Positions 1 to 10,942 of a DNA stretch of 64,000 nt are shown piece by piece. The notes beneath the pieces were generated by a model that saw nothing but the letters and a program-made list of their open reading frames with translations, made no database searches and was not told the DNA's origin. Source of the stretch: Pelobates cultripes. Taxonomy: Eukaryota; Chordata; Amphibia; Anura; Pelobatidae. The stretch spans positions 300,637,561 through 300,701,560 of the forward strand of contig OW240916.1 of assembly GCA_933207985.1 (NCBI GenBank). The letters run 5' to 3'. The position numbers were made by a program, and so were the translations under genes. How positions within the stretch are numbered: the first letter of the stretch is position 1; each line of letters opens with the position of its first letter.

Positions 1-18
1 TATACTTTGTAATCTAGT

Positions 19-1165
19 ATGTCTCAAGAAGGGGTAGAGGATTTCTCCATCCCAAGGACTCCGGCTAGAACAAACACCCCATCACAGGAGGAAGATACGG
101 CTAGTCCAGCATCTTTCAGATCATGGACTATCCCTCGTATCACTAGCGAACTCAGGAGACGACAAATCCCTTTTCCAGCAACAGCAAGGAAAGCGAACTT
201 TACAAATTATTACACACCTCAACCGATAACATGGACGCTGTCGAGCCAGTCCCACCCAGGAAACATACATGACATGCTCACGTCCCTCATGACATCCATG
301 AGCAAGGTCAATTCTAGGCTGGAGAAACTTGAATCGGTCACTACAGCCCTCACTATGGCTGGACCGGCCACGGCAATTCCCCATCAGTGGTGGAGTCGCA
401 ATCAGTTTCTCCAGCTATCACCTCGGATGACCAAGAAGTTTACCCTGCCCACATGATTCCTGAGCACCTCAGGAGAGATATCCTGGAAGGTAAAGATGTC
501 AATCTGGCCTCACTACTAATTGCCTCCCAGGATATAGTGGAACATAAGACCTACGCTTATGACGATATTTCTGTGGTGGTCAAATCCAGGGATGCACGAT
601 TAAATAGGAAGCTAACCATTCCAGAATTTGTATTAGCTTTTGGCATTTATCGGGATGTGGTCTGTACGGTATATCCCCACAGACGTGAGGAGTTTGACTT
701 ATATATGCACAGGCTGGTTGATCTGGGCAACAAATATGGTGGGTCAGCTTTCTATGACTACCATAGATCTTTTTCTGCCAAAGTGTCTGGCGCCTTCTCA
801 CAGTACGGGACAAGGTCCAACTGGAGTAAGATTGATACGATCATTTTTGCAGGCACTTTGCAGGTCTAAGAGCACCGGCCTGTGCACACTGCTCCTCCAT
901 GGCTCATACTGCCAATTTTTGTCCGACCACTGCGAACGAACCTACCACCTCGCAGGGCACTAGCTCCGCTGTGTCAGCAGAGAGAACACCCAAAGACAAA
1001 CTGGGTCGACCTATCAAGTTTTTGGGGAAGTCCCAAATATGTAATAATTTCAATGTCGGTGCATGTAATTACAGCGGTTGTCGGTTATTGCATATATGTT
1101 CAAAATGTTTTAGGGCACATGCGAAAACCATGTGTCCAAATAAAATGTACCCTAAGCAATACTTA
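19..1165 (+). pseudogene. gag-like protein of the Ngaro-like element, frameshifted
   Basis: Three overlapping open stretches (19-456, 387-869, 899 onward) in different frames together look like a DIRS/Ngaro gag. The second carries a run rich in aromatic and basic residues (around YDDISVVVKSRDARLNRK) that resembles the conserved gag core. The third holds a CCCH-type zinc finger at about 1040-1092 (C-x7-C-x4-C-x3-H) followed by a second Cys/His cluster to about 1137, suited to binding the element's RNA. The first ATG, at 19, is a plausible native start. The frame changes are seen directly; the gag assignment is by architecture and position, since these proteins are poorly conserved. Confidence 0.6.
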
Positions 1166-2751
1166 ACTGAGATAAATATTTCTGTACTCACGGCATTACT
1201 GTCACGACATCCATCTAGACATTTGGTAGACTTCATCATCACTGGTCTATCACAAGGATTCCATACTGGTCTCATACACATGCCTTCAGGAATCCTTGAA
1301 TGTCCTAATTTACAATCTGCACAACAAAACCCTACAGCGGTTAGCACACTCATAGCCAAAGAAGTGGCAGAGGGCTTCCTTTGGGACCCTTTCAGTCCCC
1401 TCCTTTTTCCACATGGCGGACAAACCCCATCGGTATTGTCACAGGGAAATCTTCCCACAAACAAAGACTTATCATCGATCTGTCTGCACCTCACACCTCT
1501 GCCTCACCTAGTCTGAACTCCCTTATCCCCTCTGAGGAATTTTCACTTCAATACTCCACCATAGATCACGCCATTACAGCTATCATGCAGGCAGGGGTCG
1601 GAGCATGGCTCAGCAAGACTGACATTACAAATGCCTTCAAATTATTGCCTATCCACCCTACACTATGGCACCTGCATGGCATTAAGTGGGCCGGGCACTA
1701 CTACTTTTTCTCACGCCTAACGTTTGGTTCAAAAAGTAGTCCGGCCATTTTCGACGTATTCGCCGAAACATTATGCTGGTTATTATTAAATGTAGCCAGA
1801 TGCCCTACAGTTATACACTACCTGGATGATTTCTTACTGATCGAAGAGAACACTTCCCCTCCCAGTAGCCTCATAGAAACCATCAGTCTTTTTAAACAGG
1901 TGGGTGTTCCAGTCTCCCCCACCAAAACTGAAGGACCAGATACAGTCATCACCTTTCTGGGAATCATGCTAGACTCAGCCACCATGCAAGCCAGCCTGCC
2001 ACGCACCAAGATAGAGAACATTCTCACCAACATTAACCTCTACATACACCTCGGTACTTGCAATCGCAAAGAATTGCAGTCTCTACTTGGGTCACTGAAC
2101 TTTGCCATGCGCATTATACCTCAAGGCCGGGCTTTCATCTCACGGCTCCTAACCATGTTCCCACTGTTTAGACATGATGCACACAGGTTACCACTGGATA
2201 CCCAAGCCACGGCAGACCTACTTATGTGGAGAAACTTTTTGACCACCTGGAATGGGAAAAGCATGTTTCTTCCTAAATTGTCTGACTCCTCACCTACCAT
2301 CTGGTCAGACGCGGCGTCTACCACAGGTTTTGCAGCAATTTACGGGAATGAATGGCTTTGGGGTAGCTGGCCTCCAGAGGTACAGGACCTGGAAGGGTTT
2401 TCCACTACCTCAGCTCTATTTGAGATGTATCCCATTGTGGCAGCTGCCGTGACATGGGGGCATCTATGGGCAGGTTCGTCAGTACGTTGCCACTCAGACA
2501 ACCAAGCTACCTGCCACATCATAAACAAAGGCCGATCCAAGTCACTGACCATTATGAGGTTCTTGAGGAAACTCACCTGGCTGGCTGCATGCCATAATTT
2601 CTTCTTGTTTTGTGTCCACGTCCCAGGTGTTTGTAACACGGCTGCTGACAATTTGTCTTGTTTAAATTTTCAGGCTTTTCGGCAAATACTTCCGTCAGCC
2701 GCACGTACAGCCACGACCACTCCACCCTTCCACCAGCTAGTCATGGACTAG
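1166..2751 (+). pseudogene. Reverse transcriptase-RNase H of the Ngaro-like element
   Basis: The RT begins in the frame that ends at 1516 and continues in the frame open from 1381 to 2751, so it crosses a frame change between them. The long frame shows RT motifs in order: SKTDITNAFK (first catalytic Asp), the FGSKSSPAIF segment, and YLDDFLL with the catalytic Asp pair at about 1819-1839. RNase H follows with the acidic set WSDAAS, LFEMYPIVAAA and CHSDNQATCHIINKG, and an AADNLS motif near the C terminus. It would copy the element RNA into cDNA. It overlaps the recombinase frame by about 90 bases, as is usual in this group. Because of the frame change it is probably not functional here. Confidence 0.85.
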
Positions 2752-3691
2752 AAGCTATTATGCAACATAGCAGGACATTGGCACAATTAGCACTGTCCAC
2801 CAATACCCGGAGAACATATGACAGGGCTTTCCTTCTATTTAAGAGATTCCTGTCACTGCACAACGTCACACAACCTTTCATCATGACATCTTTGTTAGGT
2901 TTTGCTTCTTTTTGCCACCTCAAACTTAAATTATCTTACAACACAATCAAGCTATATCTGACAGGCATACAACATCACATGCTAACATTACAACCAAACA
3001 ACACAAGTTTCATGTCCTCCTACCAGATAAAAAACATCCTTAGAGGTATCCAGAGATCCGAACCCCCACGTACCGCGCAAAGGCTACCTATAGACTTCAA
3101 TATCTTCAAGGATTTATCCAGCCTACTAGATTCAAAACCCTTTGCGAACAACACAAACCTTGTTATAAAACCGCCATATACGTAGCTTTTTATGGTTTCT
3201 TGAGACCAAGAGAATTTACCGCCATCAACACATCCCAGTCCACTCACATTCTGCTTCATTCACACTTAACGAAACACATGGATTACTATATTTTAGCTCT
3301 GCATCACTCCAAAACCAATCAACACGCACCCCCGGTAGAGGTTAGATACTATCCTACCCACAACGTGTGGTGCCCCGTCACATTACTGGACACCTATACT
3401 CAGCATTTCAAAGCATCACCATCTCAACCACTTTTCTGTCTACAAGGTTCGGTACTCACTACCACCACCTTCATGACCCACGTCAGGTCCCTACTTACAC
3501 AACTAGGCCTAAAATCAGCTAACTATTCGGGCCACTCCTTCCGCATAGGGGCGGCCTCCACAGCGTCCAGTGCAAACATTCCAGTACATGTTATCAAGTC
3601 ACTAGGGCGCTGGAAGTCTTCTGCATACTCTAGATACATACCTAACCCGGTACAAGAAGTTAGAAATGCCTTTCAAGATATGTCTGGTTGA
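2658..3691 (+). pseudogene. Tyrosine recombinase (integrase) of the Ngaro-like element, one frameshift
   Basis: The N-terminal half (2658-3185) has a core-binding type domain including TNTRRTYDRAF and LSYNTIKLYLTGIQ. A frame change near 3172-3200 separates it from the catalytic half (to 3691). The catalytic signature is complete: Arg in FLRPREF, HSFRIG (His-x-x-Arg), LGRWKS and the nucleophile Tyr in AYSRYI. Such enzymes insert circular cDNA by site-specific recombination instead of a DDE integrase. The stop lies 47 bases before the B1 repeat, with an AATAAA at 3715-3720 in between. The break makes this copy inactive unless it is an assembly error. Confidence 0.85.
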
Positions 3692-3737
3692 AGTATGTAT
3701 ATTGCTCGTTTCGTAATAAAGTATATTTTCTACTTTT

Positions 3738-4153
3738 GCCCTCTTTATTTGCAGGCCTACCTCATCGTCGGTTCCGGCACACCACAACCGACTTGCTCTT
3801 TCACACTATCCCACACTTATCAGTGTTTGTATCTTCTGTACTATCATGAGCCCTTAACACAAGTATTAAGGCCTTTTGGCCTGTAATTGTGGGAGGGGCG
3901 TATGACTCACCTTCTCCCTACTTAAGGGACACCCCTTACCTGGCTCCATACCGTTCGAGGTCAGCGCTGCATCACCCTCCCACCCACTCCTCTTTTATTA
4001 ACTCCTTTTTCTCATACATTTCTTATTGGTGGGCCCTCTTTATTTGCAGGCCTACCTCATCGTCGGTTCCGGCACACCACAACCGACTTGCTCTTTCACA
4101 CTATCCCACACTTATCAGTGTTTGTATCTTCTGTACTATCATGAGCCCTTAAC

Positions 4154-4157
<4 letters not shown>
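3738..4157 (+). repeat. Split direct repeats B1-A2-B2 of the Ngaro-like element
   Basis: B1 (3738-3862) and B2 (4033-4157) are both 125 bp and I find no difference between them by eye. A2 (3863-4032, 170 bp) lies between. This is the 3' terminal organisation of Ngaro retrotransposons. Identity of B1 and B2 suggests recent insertion or gene conversion. Confidence 0.85.

Positions 4158-4195
<38 letters not shown>
4158..4195. repeat. (TA)n microsatellite
   Basis: Alternating TA directly after the end of the B2 repeat; it joins the Ngaro-like element to a PLE tail. Confidence 0.9.
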
Positions 4196-4196
<1 letters not shown>

Positions 4197-4198
4197 TA

Positions 4199-4333
4199 TA
4201 ATTAATATCTTGTAATACCTTTTTTATTAGACTAACAGAATTTTTTAATGACAAACTTTCGGGAGAACCTCCCTTTCTCAAGTCTGAAGCATTTCTGAGC
4301 AATATAAACACACACATACACACACACACACGT
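4199..4333 (-). mobile_element. PLE-like 3' tail with decayed hammerhead core
   Basis: Read on the minus strand, a TTGAGAA / GGGAG-loop-CTCCC / GAAA block (4257-4281) is followed by an AATAAA-like signal and a short tail. The layout matches a hammerhead core (CUGANGA, stem II, GAAA) with two core positions changed, so self-cleavage is unlikely. Its upstream part (about 4287-4333) recurs inverted at 5897-5945 on the other side of the Tc1 insertion, so the target was itself an inverted pair of tails. Confidence 0.45.
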
Positions 4334-4334
4334 A

Positions 4335-5895
4335 CAGGGAGTGCAGAATTATTAGGCAAGTTGTATTTTTGAGGATTAATTTTATTATTGAACAACAACC
4401 ATGTTCTCAATGAACCCAAAAAACTCATTAATATCAAAGCTGAATATTTTTGGAAGTAGTTTTTAGTTTGTTTTTAGTTATAGCTATGTTAGGGGATATC
4501 TGTGTGTGCAGGTGACTATTACTGTGCATAATTATTAGGCAACTTAACAAAAAACAAATATATACCCATTTCAATTATTTATTATTACCAGTGAAACCAA
4601 TATAACATCTCAACATTCACAAATATACATTTCTGACATTCAAAACAAAACAAAAACAAATCAGTGACCAATATAGCCACCTTTCTTTGCAAGGACACTC
4701 AAAAGCCTGCCATCCATGGATTCTGTCAGTGTTTTGATCTGTTCACCATCAACATTGCGTGCAGCAGCAACCACAGCCTCCCAGACACTGTTCAGAGAGG
4801 TGTACTGTTTTCCCTCCTTGTAAATCTCACATTTGATGATGGACCACAGGTTCTCAATGGGGTTCAGATCAGGTGAACAAGGAGGCCATGTCATTAGATT
4901 TTCTTCTTTTATACCCTTTCTTGCCAGCCACGCTGTGGAGTACTTGGACGCGTGTGATGGAGCATTGTCCTGCATGAAAATCATGTTTTTCTTGAAGGAT
5001 GCAGACTTCTTCCTGTACCACTGCTTGAAGAAGGTGTCTTCCAGGAACTGGCAGTAGGACTGGGAGTTGAGCTTGACTCCATCCTCAACCCGAAAAGGCC
5101 CCACAAGCTCATCTTTGATGATACCAGCCCAAACCAGTACTCCACCTCCACCTTGCTGGCGTCTGAGTCGGACTGGAGCTCTCTGCCCTTTACCAATCCA
5201 GCCACGGGCCCATCCATCTGGCCCATCAAGACTCACTCTCATTTCATCAGTCCATAAAACCTTAGAAAAATCAGTCTTGAGATATTTCTTGGCCCAGTCT
5301 TGACGTTTCAGCTTGTGTGTCTTGTTCAGTGGTGGTCGTCTTTCAGCCTTTCTTACCTTGGCCATGTCTCTGAGTATTGCACACCTTGTGCTTTTGGGCA
5401 CTCCAGTGATGTTGCAGCTCTGAAATATGGCCAAACTGGTGGCAAGTGGCATCGTGGCAGCTGCACGCTTGACTTTTCTCAGTTCATGGGCAGTTATTTT
5501 GCGCCTTGGTTTTTCCACACGCTTCTTGCGACCCTGTTGACTATTTTGAATGAAACGCTTGATTGTTCGATGATCACGCTTCAGAAGCTTTGCAATTTTA
5601 AGAGTGCTGCATCCCTCTGCAAGATATCTCACTATTTTTGACTTTTCTGAGCCTGTCAAGTCCTTCTTTTGACCCATTTTGCCAAAGGAAAGGAAGTTGC
5701 CTAATAATTATGCACACCTGATATAGGGTGTTGATGTCATTAGACCACACCCCTTCTCATTACAGAGATGCACATCACCTAATATGCTTAATTTGTAGTA
5801 GGCTTTCGAGCCTATACAGCTTGGAGTAAGACAACATGCATAAAGAGGATGATGTGGTCAAAATACTCATTTGCCTAATAATTCTGCACTCCCTG
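4335..5895 (-). mobile_element. Tc1/mariner transposon (DD37E type), full-length copy 1
   Basis: A 1,561-bp element bounded by TA dinucleotides (4333-4334 and 5896-5897), the duplicated target of this superfamily. Both ends carry the inverted terminal motif CAGGGAGTGCAGAATTATTA. A related inner motif containing GCATAATTATTAGGCAACTT repeats at about 4526-4545 and, inverted, at about 5697-5716, giving paired outer and inner repeats as in IR/DR Tc1 elements. It encodes one intact transposase on the minus strand. It landed at the centre of an inverted microsatellite/PLE-tail pair. Confidence 0.95.
4661..5677 (-). CDS. Tc1-like transposase, DD37E, intact
   Basis: A 338-residue transposase that would bind the inverted repeats and cut and paste the element into TA sites. 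The N-terminal ~110 residues form a paired-type helix-turn-helix DNA-binding region with a basic linker (KKRVEKPRRK, about 51-60). The catalytic triad is Asp144 (WTDEM), Asp237 (MQDNAPSH) and Glu275 (SPDLNPIENLW), with 37 residues between the second and third, so it is DD37E, not the classic DD34E. A glycine-rich box (QQGGGG) sits at 174-179. Length is normal for the family and there is no stop or frameshift. The group matches what I recall as the TRT lineage of vertebrates, but that name is from memory. Confidence 0.95.
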   Translation of the reverse strand: MGQKKDLTGSEKSKIVRYLAEGCSTLKIAKLLKRDHRTIKRFIQNSQQGRKKRVEKPRRKITAHELRKVKRAAATMPLATSLAIFQSCNITGVPKSTRCAILRDMAKVRKAERRPPLNKTHKLKRQDWAKKYLKTDFSKVLWTDEMRVSLDGPDGWARGWIGKGQRAPVRLRRQQGGGGVLVWAGIIKDELVGPFRVEDGVKLNSQSYCQFLEDTFFKQWYRKKSASFKKNMIFMQDNAPSHASKYSTAWLARKGIKEENLMTWPPCSPDLNPIENLWSIIKCEIYKEGKQYTSLNSVWEAVVAAARNVDGEQIKTLTESMDGRLLSVLAKKGGYIGH

Positions 5896-5896
5896 T

Positions 5897-5980
5897 ATAT
5901 ATATACGTGTGTGTGTGTGTGCGTGTGTGTTTATATTGCTCAGAAATGCTATGTATATATATATATATATATATATATAG
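5897..5980. repeat. (TG)n/(TA)n tract with inverted PLE-tail flank
   Basis: TG-rich and TA-rich runs surround a short segment (to about 5950) that is the inverted counterpart of 4287-4333. It is the right half of the Tc1 target. Confidence 0.7.
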
Positions 5981-6048
5981 AAACTATACAATTTCTGGCA
6001 CTCTTCCCAAATAATAATACATACCAGGTGCTTCTCTGTGCAAAATAC

Positions 6049-6270
6049 TATAAACAAAGCAAAAAATGAGAGCACTCCATGGATTTGGTAAATCAAATTA
6101 CTGTATTCAAATAGCACAAAAAAAAATCGACGTTACGACCGTCTAGCGGTCTTTATCAAGATCTTGATAAAGACCGCTAGACGGTCGAAACATCGATTTT
6201 TTTTTGTGCTATTTGAATACAGTAATTTGATTTACCAAATCCATGGAGTGCTCTCATTTTTTGCTTTGTT

Positions 6271-6274
<4 letters not shown>
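6049..6274. repeat. 226-bp near-perfect hairpin of two PLE-type tails
   Basis: Two ~113-bp arms meet at the palindrome TATCAAGATCTTGATA (6154-6169). Each arm, read outward from the centre, starts with a TTGATAA / GACCG-loop-CGGTC / GAAA (or TAA) block, i.e. a decayed hammerhead core, and then runs into a tail containing CCATGGAGTGC. Arms differ by only a few bases. The arrangement equals the inverted twin insertions typical of Penelope-like elements. Confidence 0.6.
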
Positions 6275-6308
<34 letters not shown>

Positions 6309-7871
6309 TGTATATATACGTGTGTGTGTGTGTTTATATATTAATACCTATTTCATTGTGTCTCGTCACTTAACCTTGCTCCTAGGGGAAAGACAATTTT
6401 AAGTACTCTGTGGTCAGATCTATTACTTATACTCCATAACCATGCACAATTTCAAATGGCTAAAAGAGGCAAGATATGGGAAGTATAAATAGCAGGACCC
6501 AGGAAAGCTTCTTTCTTGTAATGGTATTTATAGAGCCAAAAGGGTCCATTAAAAGATCAGATGCGCATAGCATTATTTTGTTTACCCATCTTTATTCTTA
6601 GCAATAGATTTTTTACCACTACATAATCCAGAAAACCTACAGTTGAAAGTGAGAGTGCTAAGCTTTTGTCCCTCAAGATGTAAATCTGCAAACTGTTGAC
6701 TCACAGAAATTCCTCTTTTGATACGACTGTTGCTGTGGGTCCTTCAAACCTCTTACTATCAGAGTCCCCTCCAGTTGCCAAGTGCTTTTTGATTGTGCAG
6801 AATAAAAACCTGGACTCATTGACACCTTGGTATTCTTTGCAATTTCAAGGAAAGACCTACACTTCCAGAGGGTATAAAGTTCTGTTTGTCTTTCCTTGTT
6901 TATACCTTTTTCTTGACATTATGATAGCAATAACTTCATGCAATATAGTACTGTCCAAATGACCCTTAAGAGGATGTACTAACCAGAGCTCAAAGTCCTA
7001 TGCTACCAGTCAGTTACTTACCACTTCAAGCCTTGAGAGTTGCGGCACACTCATCGAGGGTAAATTTATCATTGCCAATGCTAAATGTTTACTTGACAAT
7101 GAGTGTTGACAAGTTGGAATTGTGAGTCTGTTACACAATCTGTTCCAACATGGCTTTTATACTGACAGAGAATTTGTAAATAATCATAAAAACTAAAATC
7201 TTCTTGGATCTGATAGCATTGACTTTCAAACCCTGATTTATTTCCGGTTGTAATTGGTTAACCCATTACTTATTATTATCCAGTTTTTAATAACCTAAAC
7301 CTGTTTCTTTAACCTCTGGAAGTTTAAGGTTGATCTTTAGAACATTTCAGGTTGCTACTGGACTTGAACTGCTTAAATTTCAATAAAAATTGGAAAAATG
7401 CACATAGTTAATATATTTGAACAGTTATTTAAATACAAGTTAATTCAAGTCAATGCAAATTCTTAATCGGAAGCAGACATATTGTGTTACATGGGAGCAA
7501 GTGATTGGACTAAATAAGAAAATAAATTATTTGGAAAATAGTATGCTACATTTCAATTAGTTATGGATAAGAGATAGGAATTAGGGATTTAAACATTAGT
7601 ATTAAAATTGTTAGCACTAGGTATGGTCATTAAACTTGTGCACAGCGTAAAATATTAGTGCTGCAGAATCATTTTTCCAAAGACAGAACATTTTTTGGGG
7701 GCACTCAGAATTTGGATGGATGGTTCAATTCGAGAACTTATAAAAAAATAAGTCAAAAACGTGCAAAAATGGTTCAGTAAGTGTGGTGCAATATACAAAT
7801 CAATTTAAATAATGATCATTATTTGAGGCGTTGTTGGCATTTTGGTTACCCTTAGTAGATAGAGATAGTGA
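6275..7871. other. TA/TG microsatellites, then no recognised feature
   Basis: TA and TG repeats occupy 6271-6340. From about 6341 to 7871 I see AT-rich unique-looking sequence with no supported gene. Confidence 0.5.
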
Positions 7872-8475
7872 TTAGAGTTGAGCGAGCCCGAACCGCAAAG
7901 TTCGGGTTCGTACCGAACATTACGGTTTTTGGACCCCAGACCCGAACACGTACATTTCAGTGTTTGTTCGGGTTGGAGTTCGGTGTTCAGCGATTTAATA
8001 ATGCGTTTTGAAAGGCTGCAGGGCAGCCAATCAACAAGCATTTGACTTGTGTGCCCTTAGAAGCCATCACAGCCATGCCTACTAATGGCATGACTGTGAT
8101 TGGCCAGTGCAGTATGTGACCCAGCCTCTATATAAGCTGGTTACTTAGTATTATTAAATTATGCCCCTACTCGCAGCCCCTACTCGCATGCCCCTACTCC
8201 CAGCCTGTGGCTGCTCACTGTTAAAAAAAATAAAAAATTCCCCCTCCTAAATACCAATAGGGGGGGACCTATTGTCCCCCCGGCCCCCACCCCTGAGCGG
8301 TGGGTGAGGCCCTAAATATCAATAAGGGTGACCTAATGTCCTCCTAACGTCCTCCCCCCCGGCCCCCACACCTGAGCGGCGGGTGGGGACCCTAAATACC
8401 AATAAGGGGGAGACCTACTGTCCTCCCCCCTTGCCCCCACCCCTGAGCGGCGGGTGGGGCCCTAAATAAAAATGT
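7872..8475. repeat. hAT-like terminal sequence and ~95-bp GC-rich tandem repeats
   Basis: 7876-8000 begins with a GAGTTGAGCGAGCCCGAAC-type end rich in CGAAC/GTTCG palindromes, like hAT termini of frogs; no matching far end was found. A TATA-box-like TATATAAG lies at about 8131. From about 8240 to 8475 three imperfect ~90-100 bp units repeat, each with GGCCCCCACNCCTGAGCGG and CCTAAATA. Classification is tentative. Confidence 0.4.
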
Positions 8476-8823
8476 ACCCCCCCAGGTGACTAGGGGTCTC
8501 CAAACCCCTAGTCACCTCCCTCCCCAGCCAAAAAAATAACCCCTCATCCTAAAAATACCTACCCCCTCATCCTAAAAATAATGAGAGGGGACCCTTATCT
8601 AAATACCTTTCTTCTTTCTTCTAAACTGTTCTTTTTTCAGCCCAAAAAGGCCAAATAAAAATCCATAATAACCGACGCACTTAAAAAAAAAAAAAAAATC
8701 GAGCGCAAAAAAAAACAAAATCCATTTTCACCCATGGAGGGCTCCATGCAGACTGAGCTCTGCAGGGTGGGGAAAGGCTTATAATGCCTTGCCCCGCCCT
8801 TGCAATTAGGCTCAGAGCACTGG

Positions 8824-9094
8824 AGAGTTATGAGTCAAATTACACAGCGTGGGAAAATTCCAAAGGACTTTCCCACGCTGTGTAAAATGACACAGAGCAC
8901 TCTGATTGGTGGGTTTAAGCCATCCAATCAGAGTGCTCTGACAGGTATATGAAGAGACTGACAGGTAAGTCTCTACATTTACCTGTCAGAGCACTCTGAT
9001 TGGTTGGATTGAAATCCACCAATCAGAGTGCTCTGTGTCATTTTACACAGCGTGGGAAAGTCCTTTGGAATTTTCCCACGCTGTGTAATTTGAC
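8824..9094. repeat. 271-bp foldback MITE
   Basis: An almost perfect inverted repeat: AGAGTTATGAGTCAAATTAC at 8824-8843 is matched by its complement ending at 9094, and the pairing continues to a centre near 8959. The sub-motif CAGAGCACTCTGATTGG recurs within each arm. It adjoins a truncated L1 fragment. No protein is encoded. Confidence 0.85.
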
Positions 9095-9995
9095 TCATAA
9101 CTCTCTGATTGGTTACTTTCAATCTGTTAACGGTTTGTAACAGGTGTGGCCCCAGGAAGGATTTGAAAAGGCTAAAGTAGAATGCCATAAGGCCGTCTGG
9201 GCTCTTTCCTTTCAGGAGGGCTTTGATGACCGATGTAAGTTCATCATCTGTGAAAAGTGCATCCAATTGTTTTACTAGGTCCCTAGGTATAGTGAGAGGT
9301 AGATAAGATGTTATATATTCACTCACTTCGGTAGAGGGGTGATCAGGTGGGTCTAGATTGTACTGGCTTTGGAAATATTCACTAAAAGTGGCCGCTATGG
9401 TGTCTATAGTCATATGTGTTGTCCCGTCTATCCCCTTTATTTTGGAAACTAATGCCTTTTGTTACTTGGCTTTTAGGGCCCTAGCTAGGAGCTACCCAAC
9501 TCTTGTTGCTGTGTGCATCAAAAGTGCCTTGAGTTAGCTGCAGTGCTCTATAGGCTTTCAGCGCCAGTGTGGTGTGGGCTGTGAGGAAATGGAGAGACTC
9601 CTTAGTTGGGTCAAGTTTGTGAGCAGATTCCTCTGCATAGATAGGTTCGGTCAGAGTTTGTACTTTTGTCTTTTTCTTAATACAGGATCCCTATTTAATT
9701 AGCAGTCCCTGAACGACCGCCTTATCGGCCTCCCACACCCAGGGGTCACTGATGTCCCATTTCTCATTCTCAGTAAAATAGATGACTACTCTTGGGTCAT
9801 CTAGCAAGGACTTGTTTACTCTCCGGCCTGTGTTTCGTCGGACTTCTCCTTGTAGGGAGACGCCAAGGAAAACCACGGCATGGTCAGACCATGTAATGGT
9901 CCCGATCGATGCCTCTTCAAGCAGGTGGAGGTGTCTATGGCTCATAAAGAACATGTCTAGTCTAGAGTAGCTGACACTTTCAAATTTTACCAAAC
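9095..9995 (-). pseudogene. L1/Tx1-type LINE ORF2 fragment
   Basis: On the minus strand, 9993-9691 encodes the end of an apurinic-type endonuclease (SRLDMFFMS then WSDHAVVFLGVSL, matching the conserved S-R-hydrophobic-D and SDHxxV positions). A degraded linker follows (9690-9420), and 9413 to about 9120 gives the region before the RT fingers (FYFSLFKSF, LLKGKSPDG). It is a short internal fragment with several stops and frame changes; the catalytic RT box is absent. The foldback MITE at 8824-9094 marks its 3' boundary. Confidence 0.75.
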
Positions 9996-10409
9996 TCTGG
10001 GTTAATCTAATAGATCATAAAAAAAGGAAAATGGTTTTCGTATTTGGTATATATGTTAATGAGTATTGAGCCCTACAGTGAGACCATGTTTAAAAATTCT
10101 TACTAAACATTATATAGTATATTGAATTTTTAAAACGTGAAAAATTATATCTCTTTACGAATTTGGTTGATTAGCATTGTTTCCATCAATGGCCTCTTTA
10201 CATCTTTTTACATTTTCAGCAAATTGTGTAAAAGCAAGATTGTATTTCAAATATTATGAACTGCAATGCATATTTTGTTTGGCTTTTCTTTAATGAATAT
10301 ATGCATAAATAAAACTGGAATGCATTATATTTCTTGTAGTCCAAATATGTTTTTATCTTTTTAACATAATTCCAAACTTGACAATTTTTTAATTAATGAG
10401 AATACATAA

Positions 10410-10457
<48 letters not shown>

Positions 10458-10922
10458 TTTTGATGCTAGTTTACTCATGTTAGTCATGTTTAAAAAAAAA
10501 AAAAAAATGGGGTTACTGATTCAGCATTGTAAGCAAACATGCCATGTTATTTAGTGAATGTTAAATCAGATTATGAAACAGTGGTAGCATCAGTTACTGG
10601 ATTTTTGTACAGACACGGAAAAAATGTCTAAATATGCAAGATGTAATTCCCAAGTTGTCATAGCCTTCACATACAATGTCAAGTATATATAACTTGTGTT
10701 TACCATACCGGAACTCTAATCTCTGATACAAATAGAGCAAGAATTTAACAGAGGCATATGCCATTAGCATTGCAAATAATAATGTAATTTATGTAGAATG
10801 AGAATGAGACAAGATACTGCTGGATAGTAAAGGATGAAACACTTTAGCGCTATCATTTCATTAAACCAAAAATATAACTTTCCTTACATTATGAAACAGT
10901 AGTCAGTTTTAATTCATAAATA
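9996..10922. other. AT-rich DNA with a (TA)n run; no gene seen
   Basis: Contains a TA microsatellite at about 10412-10455 and a poly-A run at about 10492-10506. No coding or transposon signature was recognised. Confidence 0.5.
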
Positions 10923-10942
10923 TTCGACCCAACACATAATGT
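10923..10942. repeat. Target site duplication, left copy, of the PLE
   Basis: The 20-bp TTCGACCCAACACATAATGT occurs here and again, exactly, at 15144-15163, flanking the Penelope-like element. It shows a single insertion event that begins inside the element's ORF. Confidence 0.9.

Larger units (their letters stand above)
1..4157 (+). mobile_element. Ngaro-like tyrosine-recombinase retrotransposon, 5' end outside window
   Basis: A retroelement read on the plus strand in the order gag-like region, reverse transcriptase plus RNase H, tyrosine recombinase, then a terminal block in which one 125-bp sequence occurs twice around a 170-bp spacer. That B1-A2-B2 arrangement of split direct repeats is the hallmark of Ngaro elements, whereas DIRS1 itself has inverted ends. 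The A1 copy expected upstream of gag lies before position 1. These elements integrate a circular DNA intermediate with the recombinase and normally leave no target duplication; none is visible. Frame changes in gag, at the gag/RT junction and inside the recombinase indicate a dead copy. Confidence 0.85.

Noticed and set aside
8124..8140. TATA box of a host gene
   Set aside because: TATATAAG is in repeat DNA with no downstream coding sequence.
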